DNA of 64,000 nucleotides, from NCBI RefSeq assembly GCF_004216915.1, contig NZ_SGXD01000001.1, forward strand, positions 806,001 through 870,000, read 5' to 3'. Below are positions 31,756 to 40,941 of this stretch, in pieces; the first letter of the stretch is position 1, and the number at the start of each line of letters is the position of its first letter. The notes beneath the pieces are model-generated. The model was given only the letters and a program-made list of their open reading frames with translations. It was not told the origin of the DNA and made no database searches. The position numbers and the translations under genes are program-made. The DNA comes from Motilibacter rhizosphaerae. GTDB taxonomy: Bacteria > Actinomycetota > Actinomycetes > Motilibacterales > Motilibacteraceae.

Positions 31756-32927
31756 CAGGGGACGAACACCGGCCGCACGCACCCGTCCTTCTTCTCCTTG
31801 AACAGCTCGTACCCCTTCGGCGCGTCCGCGAGCGGCATCACGTGCGTACCGAAGAGCTCGGTCCGCAGTTCGCCGCGCGCCATCCGCTCGAGCAGCATCG
31901 GGATGTAGCGCGGCCCGTGCATCTGCGCCCCGCGCACGGTCAGGCCCTTGTTCATCATCGCGCCGAGCGGGAACTTGTCGACGACGCCGCCGAACACGCC
32001 GAGCAGGAACACGCTGCCTCCCTTGCGGCACGAGTAGATCGCCTCGCGCGCCGCGGTGGTGCGGTCGGTCTGCAGGCGGAGCTGCTGCTTCACCTGGTCG
32101 TACGCGTTCTGCACCCCCTCGCTGTGCGCCTCCATGCCGACCGCCTCGATGCAGACGTCGGGGCCGCGGCCGCCCGACATCTCGCGCAGCGCGTCGTCGA
32201 CGTCGACCTGCGAGTAGTCCAGCGTCTCGACGCCCTCGGAGAACTGGCCGGCCAGCGCGAGCCGCTCCGGGAAGCGGTCGATGATGATGACGCGCGAGGC
32301 ACCCAGCAGCTCGGACGCGCGCGCGGCCACCTGGCCGACCGCACCCGCGCCCCACACGGCCACGACGTCGCCCTCCTTCACCCCGCCGCGGTCGGCGCCC
32401 ATCCACCCGGTCGGCCCCGCGTCGGAGGCGAAGACCGCGCGGTCGTCAGCGACGGAGTCCGGCACCACGAACGCGGTCCCGTCGGCGTACGGCACCCGGA
32501 TGTACTCCGCGTGCGCCCCCGCGTTGCCGCCCATCGCGTGCGAGTAGCCGAAGCACCCGCCGGCCGCGTGGCCCCAGAGCGCCTCGGTGATCGCGGGGTT
32601 CGTGTTGGCGTTGTCGCAGAGGGAGTAGAGCTCCTGCTTGCAGTACCAGCACTTCCCGCAGGCCATGAACGAGCTGACCGCCACGCGGTCGCCGACGTGG
32701 AGCTTCTGCACACCCGAGCCGGTCTCGACGACGTCGCCGATGAACTCGTGGCCGATGACATCGCCCTTCTCCATCGCCGGGATGTAGCCCCCGAGCAGGT
32801 GGAGGTCCGACCCGCAGGCCACGGAGCGGCGTACGCGCAGGATGACGTCGTGGGTGTTCTGGAGGTGCGGGTCCGGGACCTTCTTGACCGCGAGCTCGTT
32901 GATCCCCTGCCAGGTCAGCGCCTTCAC
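31755..32927 (-). CDS. Zinc-dependent alcohol dehydrogenase (glutathione-independent formaldehyde dehydrogenase-like)
   Basis: A 390 aa medium-chain dehydrogenase. Catalytic-zinc ligands appear as Cys in ACGSDLH, the GHEFIGDV block, and a structural-zinc cysteine loop MACGKCWYCKQELYSLC. The NAD fold follows (VAVWGAGAVGQVAARASELLGASRVIIID, with the terminal Asp favouring NAD). The sequence resembles the class that oxidises formaldehyde or alcohols, but the substrate is not fixed. GTG at 32927 overlaps the upstream small gene by 4 nt. Its stop abuts a family A repeat. Confidence 0.9.
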   Translation of the reverse strand: MKALTWQGINELAVKKVPDPHLQNTHDVILRVRRSVACGSDLHLLGGYIPAMEKGDVIGHEFIGDVVETGSGVQKLHVGDRVAVSSFMACGKCWYCKQELYSLCDNANTNPAITEALWGHAAGGCFGYSHAMGGNAGAHAEYIRVPYADGTAFVVPDSVADDRAVFASDAGPTGWMGADRGGVKEGDVVAVWGAGAVGQVAARASELLGASRVIIIDRFPERLALAGQFSEGVETLDYSQVDVDDALREMSGGRGPDVCIEAVGMEAHSEGVQNAYDQVKQQLRLQTDRTTAAREAIYSCRKGGSVFLLGVFGGVVDKFPLGAMMNKGLTVRGAQMHGPRYIPMLLERMARGELRTELFGTHVMPLADAPKGYELFKEKKDGCVRPVFVP

Positions 32928-33277
32928 TTGTGCCCCAGCCTCTCCGCACGCCCGGTGATCGCCCGCAGGGGCGCGTTGAGGAGCGTCTTCTCGCTCGTGC
33001 CGGGCGAGTCCGCCTGGAGCAGCTCCCCCACCTCGATCAGCTGCTTGGTCTCGCGCAGCAGCTGGCGGAGGTCGGCGTCGGACGGGCCGCCGGGCCGCGG
33101 GTGCGCGGCGAGCTCGCTCCCGCGGTCGCCGGGCGCGGGACGCAGCTTCCAGTCGACGTCGTCGCGGCCCGCCAGGGGAGGCGGCACGACGACCTCGCCC
33201 GGGGGTACGGCGACCGTCACCACCTGCCAGCGGTCGTCGGTGGGGGTGCGGTCGCGGTGCAGCAGCTTGCCGAGCAT
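32924..33277 (-). CDS. Small conserved-looking protein coupled to alcohol dehydrogenase, unknown
   Basis: A 117 aa soluble protein without recognised domain. The N-terminal half is Pro/Val-rich (VAVPPGEVVVPPPLAGRDDVDWKLRPAPGD) and the C-terminal half is helical (DADLRQLLRETKQLIEVGELLQADS). Small proteins in this position next to such zinc dehydrogenases occur in other actinobacteria, but I cannot name the family. Coupled to the dehydrogenase by a 4 nt overlap. ATG at 33277 is the most likely start. Confidence 0.65.
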   Translation of the reverse strand: MLGKLLHRDRTPTDDRWQVVTVAVPPGEVVVPPPLAGRDDVDWKLRPAPGDRGSELAAHPRPGGPSDADLRQLLRETKQLIEVGELLQADSPGTSEKTLLNAPLRAITGRAERLGHK

Positions 33278-33317
33278 GCCGCCCCCATGCCCCGGGGTGG
33301 AGATCGACACGCACGCG

Positions 33318-34745
33318 TCAGGAGGGGATGCGGACCGCCGCGCTCGTCCCCGCGTCGTGGGACCGGTCGACACCGCCGGTGACGAGCCACGCGCTCGCTC
33401 CGGGGCGCACGGGCAGCGAGGCGGAGAAGCGGCCGTGCCGGACCGGCAGGACCGCGACGTCCGCGTAGCCGCCCCGGAACGCGCGGCGGTAGAGCGTCAC
33501 CGTCCCCGTACGCGCTGGTGCCACCGTCCCGCGGAAGACCATGCGGTCGCCGCGCCGGACGGCCGTCAGCGTCAGCACGGCCCGCGCCCGCGTGGTCGTG
33601 ATGGCCAACGGAGCGCCGTCCGCGTTGACGACCCGGATGCGCGTGTGGCGCGAGCCGGGGACCAGCGCGTGCACCACCCCTCCGAGGACGGGCGCCGTCG
33701 CGACCGTCCGCCACTCCCCGCCGACCTGGTGCTGGAGGCCCACGGTCGTGGAGCCGGGTCCTTCGAGGCGGACGGACAGGTCCACCGCCAGCGTGCCGAG
33801 GGGCGGGGACGGTGCCCAGGGGACGCCGTACGCGGGCCGCACGTCGACGGGCAGCGGCGCCCGGGCGACCGGCGGGAGCGCTGCGGGCAGCGCCACCAGG
33901 GGGGCGACGCCGTCGGGCAGCTCCGCGGCGACGGGGATGACCGCGCTCCCGTCGGCGGGGAGCAGCTCGACCGTGGCGTGCGGGAGGTCGCCGACGGCGA
34001 GCCAGACACCCGCTGCCGTGTCCCCGAAGGCCCTGACCGAGGACGCGCTCGGCGCCAGGTCGTTCCCGGCCTCGTCGCGCACCGCGGTCCGCCGGCAGCC
34101 CTCGTCCTCGCAGGTGGTGAGCACGAGCGTGGCGGGAGCCCGGAAGTCGACGCGCTGCACGGCGCGGGTCGTGGGCACGTCACGCGAGAGACCGGTGGCG
34201 GGATCGGCGATCCCGACGCCACCCCCCGCAGCCCAGGCGACCCGCGTGCCGTCCGGGGAGACGGCGACGCTCGACGCGCCCGCGGAGCCGAAGACGGCCG
34301 GAGTCGTGGTCCCCGTCGCCAGGTCGACGTCGACCAGGAGATGGGGCTTCTCCTCGAGGTCGACCTCCGGCGAGAGCCACGCCCGTGAGCCGTCCGGCGT
34401 GAGCGCCAGGGCCGACGCCGCGGGCAGGTCGAGGCGCCGGGTCGCCCCGGTGGCCGTGGAGACCACGACGTCGATGCCGTCGTCCGCGAGCAGCAGCGTG
34501 CTCCCGTCGTGGCTCGCCGTCGCGCGCAGGGAGGACGACACGGTGTCCGCGACGCGGACGGGTGACCCGCCGGGGAGCGACGTCGACACGAGGCTGGCGC
34601 CGTCACCCCCGCCCTCGGGGTGCTGCGTGCCCACGACGGTGAGCTGCGGAGCGTCCGCCGCCCGCGCCGCGGGCAGCGACGCGGGGAGGGTCGCGGCGAG
34701 CGCGGCCAGCGCCGTCAGCGACACTCCGGCGGTACGGCGCCTCAC
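33318..34745 (-). CDS. Secreted beta-propeller-like (TolB/WD40-type) protein
   Basis: A 475 aa exported protein. A signal peptide (about 20 residues, SLTALAALAATLPASLPAARA, cut near AARAAD) is followed by repeats with blade-like motifs such as ATASHDGSTLLLADDG, ALTPDGSRAWLS and AVSPDGTRVAWAAG, then by a C-terminal beta-sandwich-like region (TGTVTLYRRAFRGGYADVAVL). Function unknown; beta-propellers of this kind often bind proteins or glycans at the surface. GTG at 34745 overlaps the preceding secreted-protein gene by 4 nt. Confidence 0.75.
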   Translation of the reverse strand: MRRRTAGVSLTALAALAATLPASLPAARAADAPQLTVVGTQHPEGGGDGASLVSTSLPGGSPVRVADTVSSSLRATASHDGSTLLLADDGIDVVVSTATGATRRLDLPAASALALTPDGSRAWLSPEVDLEEKPHLLVDVDLATGTTTPAVFGSAGASSVAVSPDGTRVAWAAGGGVGIADPATGLSRDVPTTRAVQRVDFRAPATLVLTTCEDEGCRRTAVRDEAGNDLAPSASSVRAFGDTAAGVWLAVGDLPHATVELLPADGSAVIPVAAELPDGVAPLVALPAALPPVARAPLPVDVRPAYGVPWAPSPPLGTLAVDLSVRLEGPGSTTVGLQHQVGGEWRTVATAPVLGGVVHALVPGSRHTRIRVVNADGAPLAITTTRARAVLTLTAVRRGDRMVFRGTVAPARTGTVTLYRRAFRGGYADVAVLPVRHGRFSASLPVRPGASAWLVTGGVDRSHDAGTSAAVRIPS

Positions 34746-35902
34746 GACCCGCTCCCGCTGGTGAACGCCTCGATGCGGCTGACCAGGTCCACGCCCGTAG
34801 CGGTCCCGAGCTGGCGCGCGGCGTCGACCGTGCTGAACGCCGCGGTCGCGGGGTCGCGCCCCGACGCGCTCCACAGCGCACTGATGGCGGCGCCGTGCAG
34901 TCGGGCGGCGCGGCTCTCCGGAGGCTCCGGGTAGAACGTCCAGCTCGCCGCCTGCGCCGCGCCCCAGAGGATGCGCGTCTCGAGCACGAGGGCGGGCGGG
35001 AACGGCGGCGGCACGGCCGCCCCCACGTCCGGCAGGTACGCGCGGACGGCGGGCTGCCGGGACAGCCCCCCGGCCTGCACCGCCTGCCGCGCGGCGTACG
35101 CGGCGGTGGCCCGCTGCTGCTCGGGTGACGCGGCCCGGAGCGTGGCGGCCAGCCGCTCGGCCCGCTCCTGGTCGCCGTACCAGGCGAAGCGCAGGACGGT
35201 GTCCGGCGCCGGAGGAGGAGGCGTGGACCAGAGCGGCAACAGCAGGTTGCGCGGCACGAGAGCGTCGACTCCAGCAGCGGTGAGCCGGACACCGGAGGTC
35301 CGCTCGGCGAGGGCCAGGGCGCCCGACCTCCCACCGATCGTGCCGTCGCGCTGGAAGCGGAACCCGCTGGTGAACGGCCGCAGGGCGCGCGCGTCCGCGG
35401 CAGTCGGGACGTCGAGGTCGGAGTCGAGCCGGACGGCGACCCGACCGTCCACCGCGTAGTCGAACTCCTGGTCGGCGTTGACGTTCCAGAAGACCGCGAC
35501 CGCCGCTCGGCCGGCGGAGACCCGGGCCAGCAGACCGGGGTCCACGCAGTCGTAGGCGTTGACCTCCGCCAGCAGCACGGAGCCCGAGGGCGCCTGGCCG
35601 AGCGCGGCGAAGCGCGAGCCCTCCGGCGGGTGCGCGACCGGCGAGCCCTCCGGGAACCCGCCGTCGGCGCGCAGCGCGTGGCCCGGCGTGCTGCGCAGGA
35701 CGTAGAGGAAGCACCCCGCCTCGTCGTACTGCCCGAGGTCGAGCCGGGCGTAGTCGGCGGGCTGGGCCGCCCGGCTCGTGGGCGCGTCCAGCCTGGCCAC
35801 GATAGGGCCGCGCGCGGCGTGCGCCGGGCGGCTCCAGCACGCGGCGGCGGGGGCGAGCAGGGCCAGCGCGACCCCGAGGGCCGCCGTCCTCGGGCGCGAC
35901 AT
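34742..35902 (-). CDS. Secreted protein of unknown function
   Basis: A 386 aa exported protein with a signal peptide (ALGVALALLAPAAACWSRPAHA, likely cut after AHA at about residue 30). The mature part is rich in Ala, Arg and aromatic residues, with no motif I recognise; NVNADQEFDYAVDGRVAVRLDSD looks like a short beta-strand-rich section. It is co-transcribed with the downstream beta-propeller protein, so the two may act together outside the cell. ATG at 35902 lies seven bases after TAGGGT. Confidence 0.7.
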   Translation of the reverse strand: MSRPRTAALGVALALLAPAAACWSRPAHAARGPIVARLDAPTSRAAQPADYARLDLGQYDEAGCFLYVLRSTPGHALRADGGFPEGSPVAHPPEGSRFAALGQAPSGSVLLAEVNAYDCVDPGLLARVSAGRAAVAVFWNVNADQEFDYAVDGRVAVRLDSDLDVPTAADARALRPFTSGFRFQRDGTIGGRSGALALAERTSGVRLTAAGVDALVPRNLLLPLWSTPPPPAPDTVLRFAWYGDQERAERLAATLRAASPEQQRATAAYAARQAVQAGGLSRQPAVRAYLPDVGAAVPPPFPPALVLETRILWGAAQAASWTFYPEPPESRAARLHGAAISALWSASGRDPATAAFSTVDAARQLGTATGVDLVSRIEAFTSGSGS

Positions 35903-35909
35903 GCGCGTC

Positions 35910-35915
35910 ACCCTA
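35910..35915 (-). promoter_or_regulatory. Leaderless-type -10 box of the secreted-protein unit
   Basis: TAGGGT on the minus strand ends seven bases before the ATG at 35902. It probably drives both secreted-protein genes. Confidence 0.5.
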
Positions 35916-35971
35916 GGGGCGGCCCGGGTCGCGCGGCCGGGGTTTCCCCGCACCTGCGCCATCCTGGGGAC

Positions 35972-36364
35972 ATGGCCGACGACACGCGCGCCGTGCCCTG
36001 TCCCTGCGGGACCGGTCTCGAGCTGGACGCGTGCTGCGGCCGGTACCTCGCCGGCGAGCCCGCCCCCACAGCCGAGGCCCTCATGCGCTCGCGCTTCACG
36101 GCGTACGCGCGCGCCGACGTCGCGCACCTGCTGCGCACCTGGCACCCCACCACCCGGCCGGCGCGCCTGGTGCTCGACCCGGACCTCGCCTGGGAGCGGC
36201 TGGTGGTGCTCGACGTCGTGCCCGGCGGCCTGTTCGACGACACCGGCGAGGTGGAGTTCGTGGCGACGTACCGGCAGGGCGGGCGGCGGGGCCGGCTGGC
36301 CGAGCGCAGCCGCTTCACCAGGGTGGAGGGCGCCTGGGCCTACGTCGACGGCGACGTACGCTGA
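35972..36364 (+). CDS. YchJ-family protein (UPF0225, SEC-C zinc motif)
   Basis: A 130 aa protein. The opening [21 protein letters not shown] has the CxC...CC SEC-C-type zinc motif; [26 protein letters not shown] and [18 protein letters not shown] match YchJ. Function of the family is not established. ATG at 35972 is preceded by CATCCT and GGGGAC, close to the leaderless spacing used nearby. It is followed after 5 bp by a sterol-carrier-like gene. Confidence 0.92.
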   Translation: MADDTRAVPCPCGTGLELDACCGRYLAGEPAPTAEALMRSRFTAYARADVAHLLRTWHPTTRPARLVLDPDLAWERLVVLDVVPGGLFDDTGEVEFVATYRQGGRRGRLAERSRFTRVEGAWAYVDGDVR

Positions 36365-36369
36365 CGCCC

Positions 36370-36723
36370 GTGCCCGCTCGTCGCCGCGTCCCCGTCGCCG
36401 AGGGTCGGGCCGCCGTAGCCCGGGCACTCGAGACCGACGCGCCGGCGGACCTCAAGACGGCCTGCCGCTACCTCTGCGAGGAGCTCGCCGCCCGCGCCCC
36501 CGGCCGCAGCGTCGAGGTCCGCGTCCCGCCGTACGCCGCGGTGCAGGCCGTCGAGGGCCCGCGCCACACCCGGGGCACCCCGCCCGCGGTCATCGAGACC
36601 GACCCGCGCACGTGGCTGGCCCTGGCCACCGGTCGGCTGCAGTGGGCCGACGCGGTGGCACAGGGCCAGGTGGACGCGAGTGGTGAGCGGACGGACCTCG
36701 GGGCCTACCTCCCGCTGGTCTGA
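36370..36723 (+). CDS. Sterol carrier (SCP2)-like family protein
   Basis: A 117 aa protein resembling the small sterol-carrier-like proteins encoded near purF in many actinobacteria. Visible features are [27 protein letters not shown] and [30 protein letters not shown], the SCP2-type lipid-binding strand-helix end. It may bind lipids or other hydrophobic ligands; no catalytic residues are expected. It is likely in an operon with the YchJ-like gene. The last 19 nt overlap the convergent MMPL gene. Confidence 0.75.
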   Translation: MPARRRVPVAEGRAAVARALETDAPADLKTACRYLCEELAARAPGRSVEVRVPPYAAVQAVEGPRHTRGTPPAVIETDPRTWLALATGRLQWADAVAQGQVDASGERTDLGAYLPLV

Positions 36724-38957
36724 AGCCGCCCGCGGCGCGGGGTCCACCAGGCGCGCTCGCCGAGCATCGCCATCGTGGCCGGCAGCAGCACCGCCCGCAC
36801 GACCGTCGCGTCCAGCAGGACCGCGACCGCGAGGCCGACACCGAGCTGCTTGAACTCCAGCAGCGACAGCGTCCCGAAGATCGAGAACACCGCGACCATG
36901 ATGACGGCGGCGCTCGTGACGACCCCGGCCGTACGCGTGATGCCGAGCCGGACCGCCTCAGCAGCAGGCACTCCGGCGAGGTGCGCCTCCCGGATCCGGC
37001 TCACGACGAGGACCGTGTAGTCCATCGAGAGCCCGAAGAGCATGACGAAGGCGAACAGCGGCAGCCAGGACACGATCCGGCCGTTGCCGTGGAAGTCGAG
37101 CAGGCCCTCGGCCCAGTGGCCCTGGAAGACCAGCACCAGCAGGCCGTACGCCGCACCGACCGACAGCATGTTCAGCCCCATGGACAGCAGGGCCACGACC
37201 GGGGCGCGGAAGGAGACGAGCAGCACCAGGAAGGTCACGCCCAGGACGAAGAGCAGTACCAGCGGCAGGGAGCGCGCCATGCCGTCGTTCCAGTCGACGT
37301 CCTGCGCGGTGCTGCCGGTCACGCCCCAGGACGAGTGCGGCACCGCGTCGAGGCTGCTGCGGCCGACGTCGCCGCGCAGGGCGGTGAGGGCGTCGTGGGC
37401 GCTGCCGCTGGAGGCGGACACCGCGAGCGGCAGCGTGAGCCGGGCGGCATCGCCCGAGTGGGAGAACTGGATGTCGGGACCGCCGGTGCTCGGCCGGAAG
37501 GCGTCGCGGCCCGCGGCCTTGCCGGCGAGGTCGGTGAGGGCCGTGGTCGTGGCCCCGCGGTCGAGCGTGGTGCCCTTGTCGGCGGCGACGACCACGCTCA
37601 TCGACTGCTCGGTGTCGTGGAACGACGCGACGAGCCGGTCGTAGGTCTGCATCACCGGCAGCGAGCGGGGGAGCGACTCGGTGCCCGAGCTGCCGAGCTT
37701 CATGCCGAGCACGGGAGCGGCGAGGACGAGGAGCAGACCTGCGGCGACGAGCGCGGACTTCTGCGGCGCCCGCAGGACCGGGCGGAGGATCGCGCCCCAG
37801 AGCCGCGACTCACCGGCGTGCGTGCTGTCGAGCTTGCGGGAGAAGCGCTTGTGCAGGAAGGGGATCCGCGGCTTGTCCAGCGCGCCGCCCAGCAGCGAGA
37901 GCAGGGCGGGGAGCGCCGTCACCGAGCCGGTCATCGCCACCGCGACGACGAGCACCGCGCCGACCCCCATCGAGCGGAAGTCCGCCGCACCAGCGAGGAA
38001 CAGCCCGGCCATCGAGACCATCACGGCCAGCCCGCTCACGACGATCGCGTGCCCGGCCGTCTCCGCCGCCCGCTCGATCGCGTCACGGCGGGCGGCACCG
38101 CGGGCGCGCTCCTCCCGCTCGCGGCGGACGTAGAACAGCGAGTAGTCCACGCCCACCGCCATGCCGACGAGCAGCACGACGCTGGAGAGCTGCGGGGTCA
38201 CCGGCAGCAGGTGCGAGACCAGCGCGGAGATCCCGAGCGCGGCCATCACCGACGACAGCGCGAGCAGCACGGGCACGGACGCCGCCACCAGGGCGCCGAA
38301 CACCACGACGAGGATGACCAGCGTCACCGGGATCGAGGTGATCTCGGCCTTCGAGAAGTCGGCCGCCACGCGGTCGTCGATCGCCTTCGGCAGCGAGGCG
38401 TCACCGACCTGCTCGACGCGCACGTCGCGGTGCTCGGCCTGCGTGGCGGCGACGGCCCTCTCCAGCGCGGGGAGGGCGTCCTCGGCGGCCGTGGCGGCCT
38501 GGTCGGCGTCGGCACCGGCGCGTACGGCGATGGTGACGGGGAGCAGGACGGCCTTCCCGTCCGCGCTCGTCACCGGCGTGCCCACCCCGGCGACCTGGGG
38601 GAGCGAGCGGAGCCGCTGGGCGGCGTCCGCGGCGGCGGCTGGTCCCGCCGGGCCCACCCGGCCCCCGGACCTGCTGGTGACGAGGACGTTCTCGACGGGC
38701 TTCTCGTCGAAGGAGGTGGCCGCCACGATGCGGTCCATGTGCCCGGACTGGCCGGTGCCGGAGTCGGCGCTGCTGAGCTGCCGGGTGCCGGTCGCGCCGC
38801 CGAGCACGACGGCCGCGGCCACGAAGAGCACCCAGAGCAGGAAGGCCGACCAACGGTGCCGCGCGCTCCACGCGGCGACCCGCGTGGTGCGGGAGCGCCG
38901 GGCTCGTGGCCCGGCAGGAGGGGTCTGGACGGGGCGGGTGGGGGTGGAGATCGTCAT
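36705..38957 (-). CDS. MMPL-family RND-type membrane transporter
   Basis: A 750 aa integral membrane transporter, with a first helix near residues 35-52, a large extracytoplasmic loop, five helices, a second large loop and five more helices. The conserved MMPL motifs [20 protein letters not shown] and [19 protein letters not shown] mark the proton-relay helices. Such proteins export lipids or other hydrophobic molecules. There is no adjacent lipid-synthesis gene, so substrate cannot be proposed. ATG at 38957 follows GAGGGT by six bases. Confidence 0.92.
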   Translation of the reverse strand: MTISTPTRPVQTPPAGPRARRSRTTRVAAWSARHRWSAFLLWVLFVAAAVVLGGATGTRQLSSADSGTGQSGHMDRIVAATSFDEKPVENVLVTSRSGGRVGPAGPAAAADAAQRLRSLPQVAGVGTPVTSADGKAVLLPVTIAVRAGADADQAATAAEDALPALERAVAATQAEHRDVRVEQVGDASLPKAIDDRVAADFSKAEITSIPVTLVILVVVFGALVAASVPVLLALSSVMAALGISALVSHLLPVTPQLSSVVLLVGMAVGVDYSLFYVRREREERARGAARRDAIERAAETAGHAIVVSGLAVMVSMAGLFLAGAADFRSMGVGAVLVVAVAMTGSVTALPALLSLLGGALDKPRIPFLHKRFSRKLDSTHAGESRLWGAILRPVLRAPQKSALVAAGLLLVLAAPVLGMKLGSSGTESLPRSLPVMQTYDRLVASFHDTEQSMSVVVAADKGTTLDRGATTTALTDLAGKAAGRDAFRPSTGGPDIQFSHSGDAARLTLPLAVSASSGSAHDALTALRGDVGRSSLDAVPHSSWGVTGSTAQDVDWNDGMARSLPLVLLFVLGVTFLVLLVSFRAPVVALLSMGLNMLSVGAAYGLLVLVFQGHWAEGLLDFHGNGRIVSWLPLFAFVMLFGLSMDYTVLVVSRIREAHLAGVPAAEAVRLGITRTAGVVTSAAVIMVAVFSIFGTLSLLEFKQLGVGLAVAVLLDATVVRAVLLPATMAMLGERAWWTPRRGRLQTSGR

Positions 38958-39095
38958 GGGTCAACCCTCGTCACCGCGGGCCCCTGCGTCTGTGCCGCTG
39001 GCTGGCGGACTGCACCTCCGCCGGGCCGCAGGGGAGGGGGTGGGGCCAGCCCCACCCCGCCCGCGCCACGGGCGGCGTGAGGTGCCCCGACCCCC

Positions 39096-39101
39096 TACCG
39101 T
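39096..39101 (+). promoter_or_regulatory. Leaderless-type -10 box of small membrane protein gene
   Basis: TACCGT ends six bases before the GTG at 39108. Inference from spacing. Confidence 0.45.
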
Positions 39102-39107
39102 GGGGGC

Positions 39108-39419
39108 GTGGTCCGTACGCGCTCGCCGAGGTACTCGCGCTTCCTCATCGCCGGCGCCGCCGTCGGCGTCGTCGTCGGGTTCGTGCTCGCCGAGGCCCGG
39201 CACACCGCCGCCACCTCGCCCGGAGTGGCGGTCGTCTACACCGCGGGGTTCGCCGGCGCCATCGGCGCCATCCTCTTCGGCCTCCTCGCCGTGCTGCTCG
39301 ACCGCCCGGACCCGGGAGGACCCCACCGCCCCGACCGGGCAGGGCCCGACAGGCCAGACCAGGCAGACGCACCGGGACGTACCGACGACCCGGCGCAGCG
39401 CGAGGCCGACGCCCCGTAG
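39108..39419 (+). CDS. Small two-helix membrane protein with proline/aspartate tail
   Basis: A 103 aa protein. Two hydrophobic helices (FLIAGAAVGVVVGFVLA and VVYTAGFAGAIGAILFGLLAVLLD) are followed by a repetitive tail rich in Asp, Arg and Pro (DRPDPGG, DRAGPDRPDQ). I do not recognise a family. It lies directly upstream of purF; its TAG stop forms the first bases of the likely purF -10 box. Confidence 0.7.
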   Translation: MVRTRSPRYSRFLIAGAAVGVVVGFVLAEARHTAATSPGVAVVYTAGFAGAIGAILFGLLAVLLDRPDPGGPHRPDRAGPDRPDQADAPGRTDDPAQREADAP

Positions 39420-39422
39420 GCT
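39417..39422 (+). promoter_or_regulatory. Leaderless-type -10 box of purF
   Basis: TAGGCT ends seven bases before the ATG at 39430. Its TAG is also the stop codon of the upstream membrane-protein gene, so promoter and stop codon share bases. Confidence 0.55.
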
Positions 39423-39429
39423 TGCCCCC

Positions 39430-40941
39430 ATGGGGCGTGGAGACGGACGGCTGAACCACGACCTCCTCGACGGCGACAAGGGCCCCCAGGACGCGTGCGG
39501 CGTCTTCGGGGTCTGGGCGCCGGGCGAAGAGGTCGCCAAGCTCGCCTACTTCGGGCTCTACGCCCTGCAGCACCGCGGGCAGGAGGCAGCCGGCATCGCG
39601 GTGAGCAACGGCTCGCAGATCCTCGTCTACAAGGACATGGGGCTCGTCAGCCAGGTCTTCGACGAGTCGCACCTCGAGTCGCTCAAGGGCTCGCTCGGCA
39701 TCGGCCACACCCGCTACTCGACGACCGGCGCGAGCACGTGGGAGAACGCCCAGCCCACCTTCCGGTCGACCGGCTCGGGCAGCCTCGCGCTCGCGCACAA
39801 CGGCAACCTCACCAACACCGCCTCGCTGCGCGTCGCCGTCGCGGCGGCCGAGGCGGAGCTCGACGCCACCGACCTGTGGCGCGGCAACACCATCGAGGCG
39901 ACCAACGACACCGACCTCATCGCCGCGCTGCTCGCCCAGGACCCCGACGTCCCGCTCGAGGAGTCCGCGGCGCGGGTCCTCCCGCAGCTGCGCGGCGCGT
40001 ACTCCCTGGTCTTCATGGACGAGACGACGCTGTACGCCGCCCGCGACCCCCAGGGCATCCGCCCGCTGGTCCTCGGCCGGCTGGAGCGCGGCTGGGTCGT
40101 CGCCAGCGAGACTGCCGCCCTCGACATCGTCGGCGCGAGCTTCGTGCGCGAGGTCGAGCCCGGCGAGCTGCTGGTCGTCGACGAGCACGGGCTGCGCTCG
40201 CGGCGCTTCGCGGAGCCCGAGCCCAAGGGCTGCCTGTTCGAGTACGTCTACCTCGCGCGCCCCGACACCCGCATCGCCGGCCGCAGCGTCCACGCCGCGC
40301 GCGTGGAGATCGGGCGGCAGCTCGCTCGGGAGGCGCCGACCGAGGCGGACCTCGTGATCCCGGTCCCCGAGTCCGGGACCCCCGCGGCCGTCGGCTATGC
40401 GCAGGAGAGCGGCATCCCGTTCGGGCTGGGCCTGGTGAAGAACGCCTACGTCGGGCGCACCTTCATCCAGCCGAGCCAGACGATCCGCCAGCTCGGCATC
40501 CGGCTCAAGCTCAACCCGCTGCGCGAGGTCATCGCCGGCAAGCGGCTCGTCGTCGTCGACGACTCGATCGTGCGCGGCAACACCCAGCGCGCGCTGGTCC
40601 GCATGCTGCGCGAGGCGGGCGCTGCGGAGGTGCACGTCCGCATCTCCAGCCCGCCGGTCAAGTGGCCGTGCTTCTACGGCATCGACTTCGCCACGCCCGC
40701 CGAGCTCATCGCCAACGGGCTGACCGTCGACGAGGTGCGCCAGTCGGTCGGCGCCGACTCGCTCGGCTACGTCTCCCTCGAGGGGCTCATCGCCGCCTCG
40801 GAGCAGCCCGCGGAGCGGCTGTGCACGGCGTGCTTCACCGGGAGCTATCCCGTGGCGCTGCCCGAGGACGCCGGGCTCGTCGGCGTGCAGCCGGTCTCCG
40901 TCGTCGAGCGCGTGGCGGACGAGGCGGTGCGGTCCTCGTGA
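39430..40941 (+). CDS. purF: Amidophosphoribosyltransferase
   Basis: First committed enzyme of purine synthesis: PRPP and glutamine give 5-phosphoribosylamine. Length 503 aa. A short propeptide of 22 residues precedes Cys23 (DACGVFGVW), the N-terminal nucleophile of the glutaminase domain. The PRPP-binding loop is LVVVDDSIVRGNTQR. Cysteines at CLFEYVY, WPCFYGID and LCTACFTGSYP fit an iron-sulfur cluster of the B. subtilis type. Overlaps purM by 4 nt. ATG at 39430 agrees with the -10 box at 39417. Confidence 0.97.
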   Translation: MGRGDGRLNHDLLDGDKGPQDACGVFGVWAPGEEVAKLAYFGLYALQHRGQEAAGIAVSNGSQILVYKDMGLVSQVFDESHLESLKGSLGIGHTRYSTTGASTWENAQPTFRSTGSGSLALAHNGNLTNTASLRVAVAAAEAELDATDLWRGNTIEATNDTDLIAALLAQDPDVPLEESAARVLPQLRGAYSLVFMDETTLYAARDPQGIRPLVLGRLERGWVVASETAALDIVGASFVREVEPGELLVVDEHGLRSRRFAEPEPKGCLFEYVYLARPDTRIAGRSVHAARVEIGRQLAREAPTEADLVIPVPESGTPAAVGYAQESGIPFGLGLVKNAYVGRTFIQPSQTIRQLGIRLKLNPLREVIAGKRLVVVDDSIVRGNTQRALVRMLREAGAAEVHVRISSPPVKWPCFYGIDFATPAELIANGLTVDEVRQSVGADSLGYVSLEGLIAASEQPAERLCTACFTGSYPVALPEDAGLVGVQPVSVVERVADEAVRSS

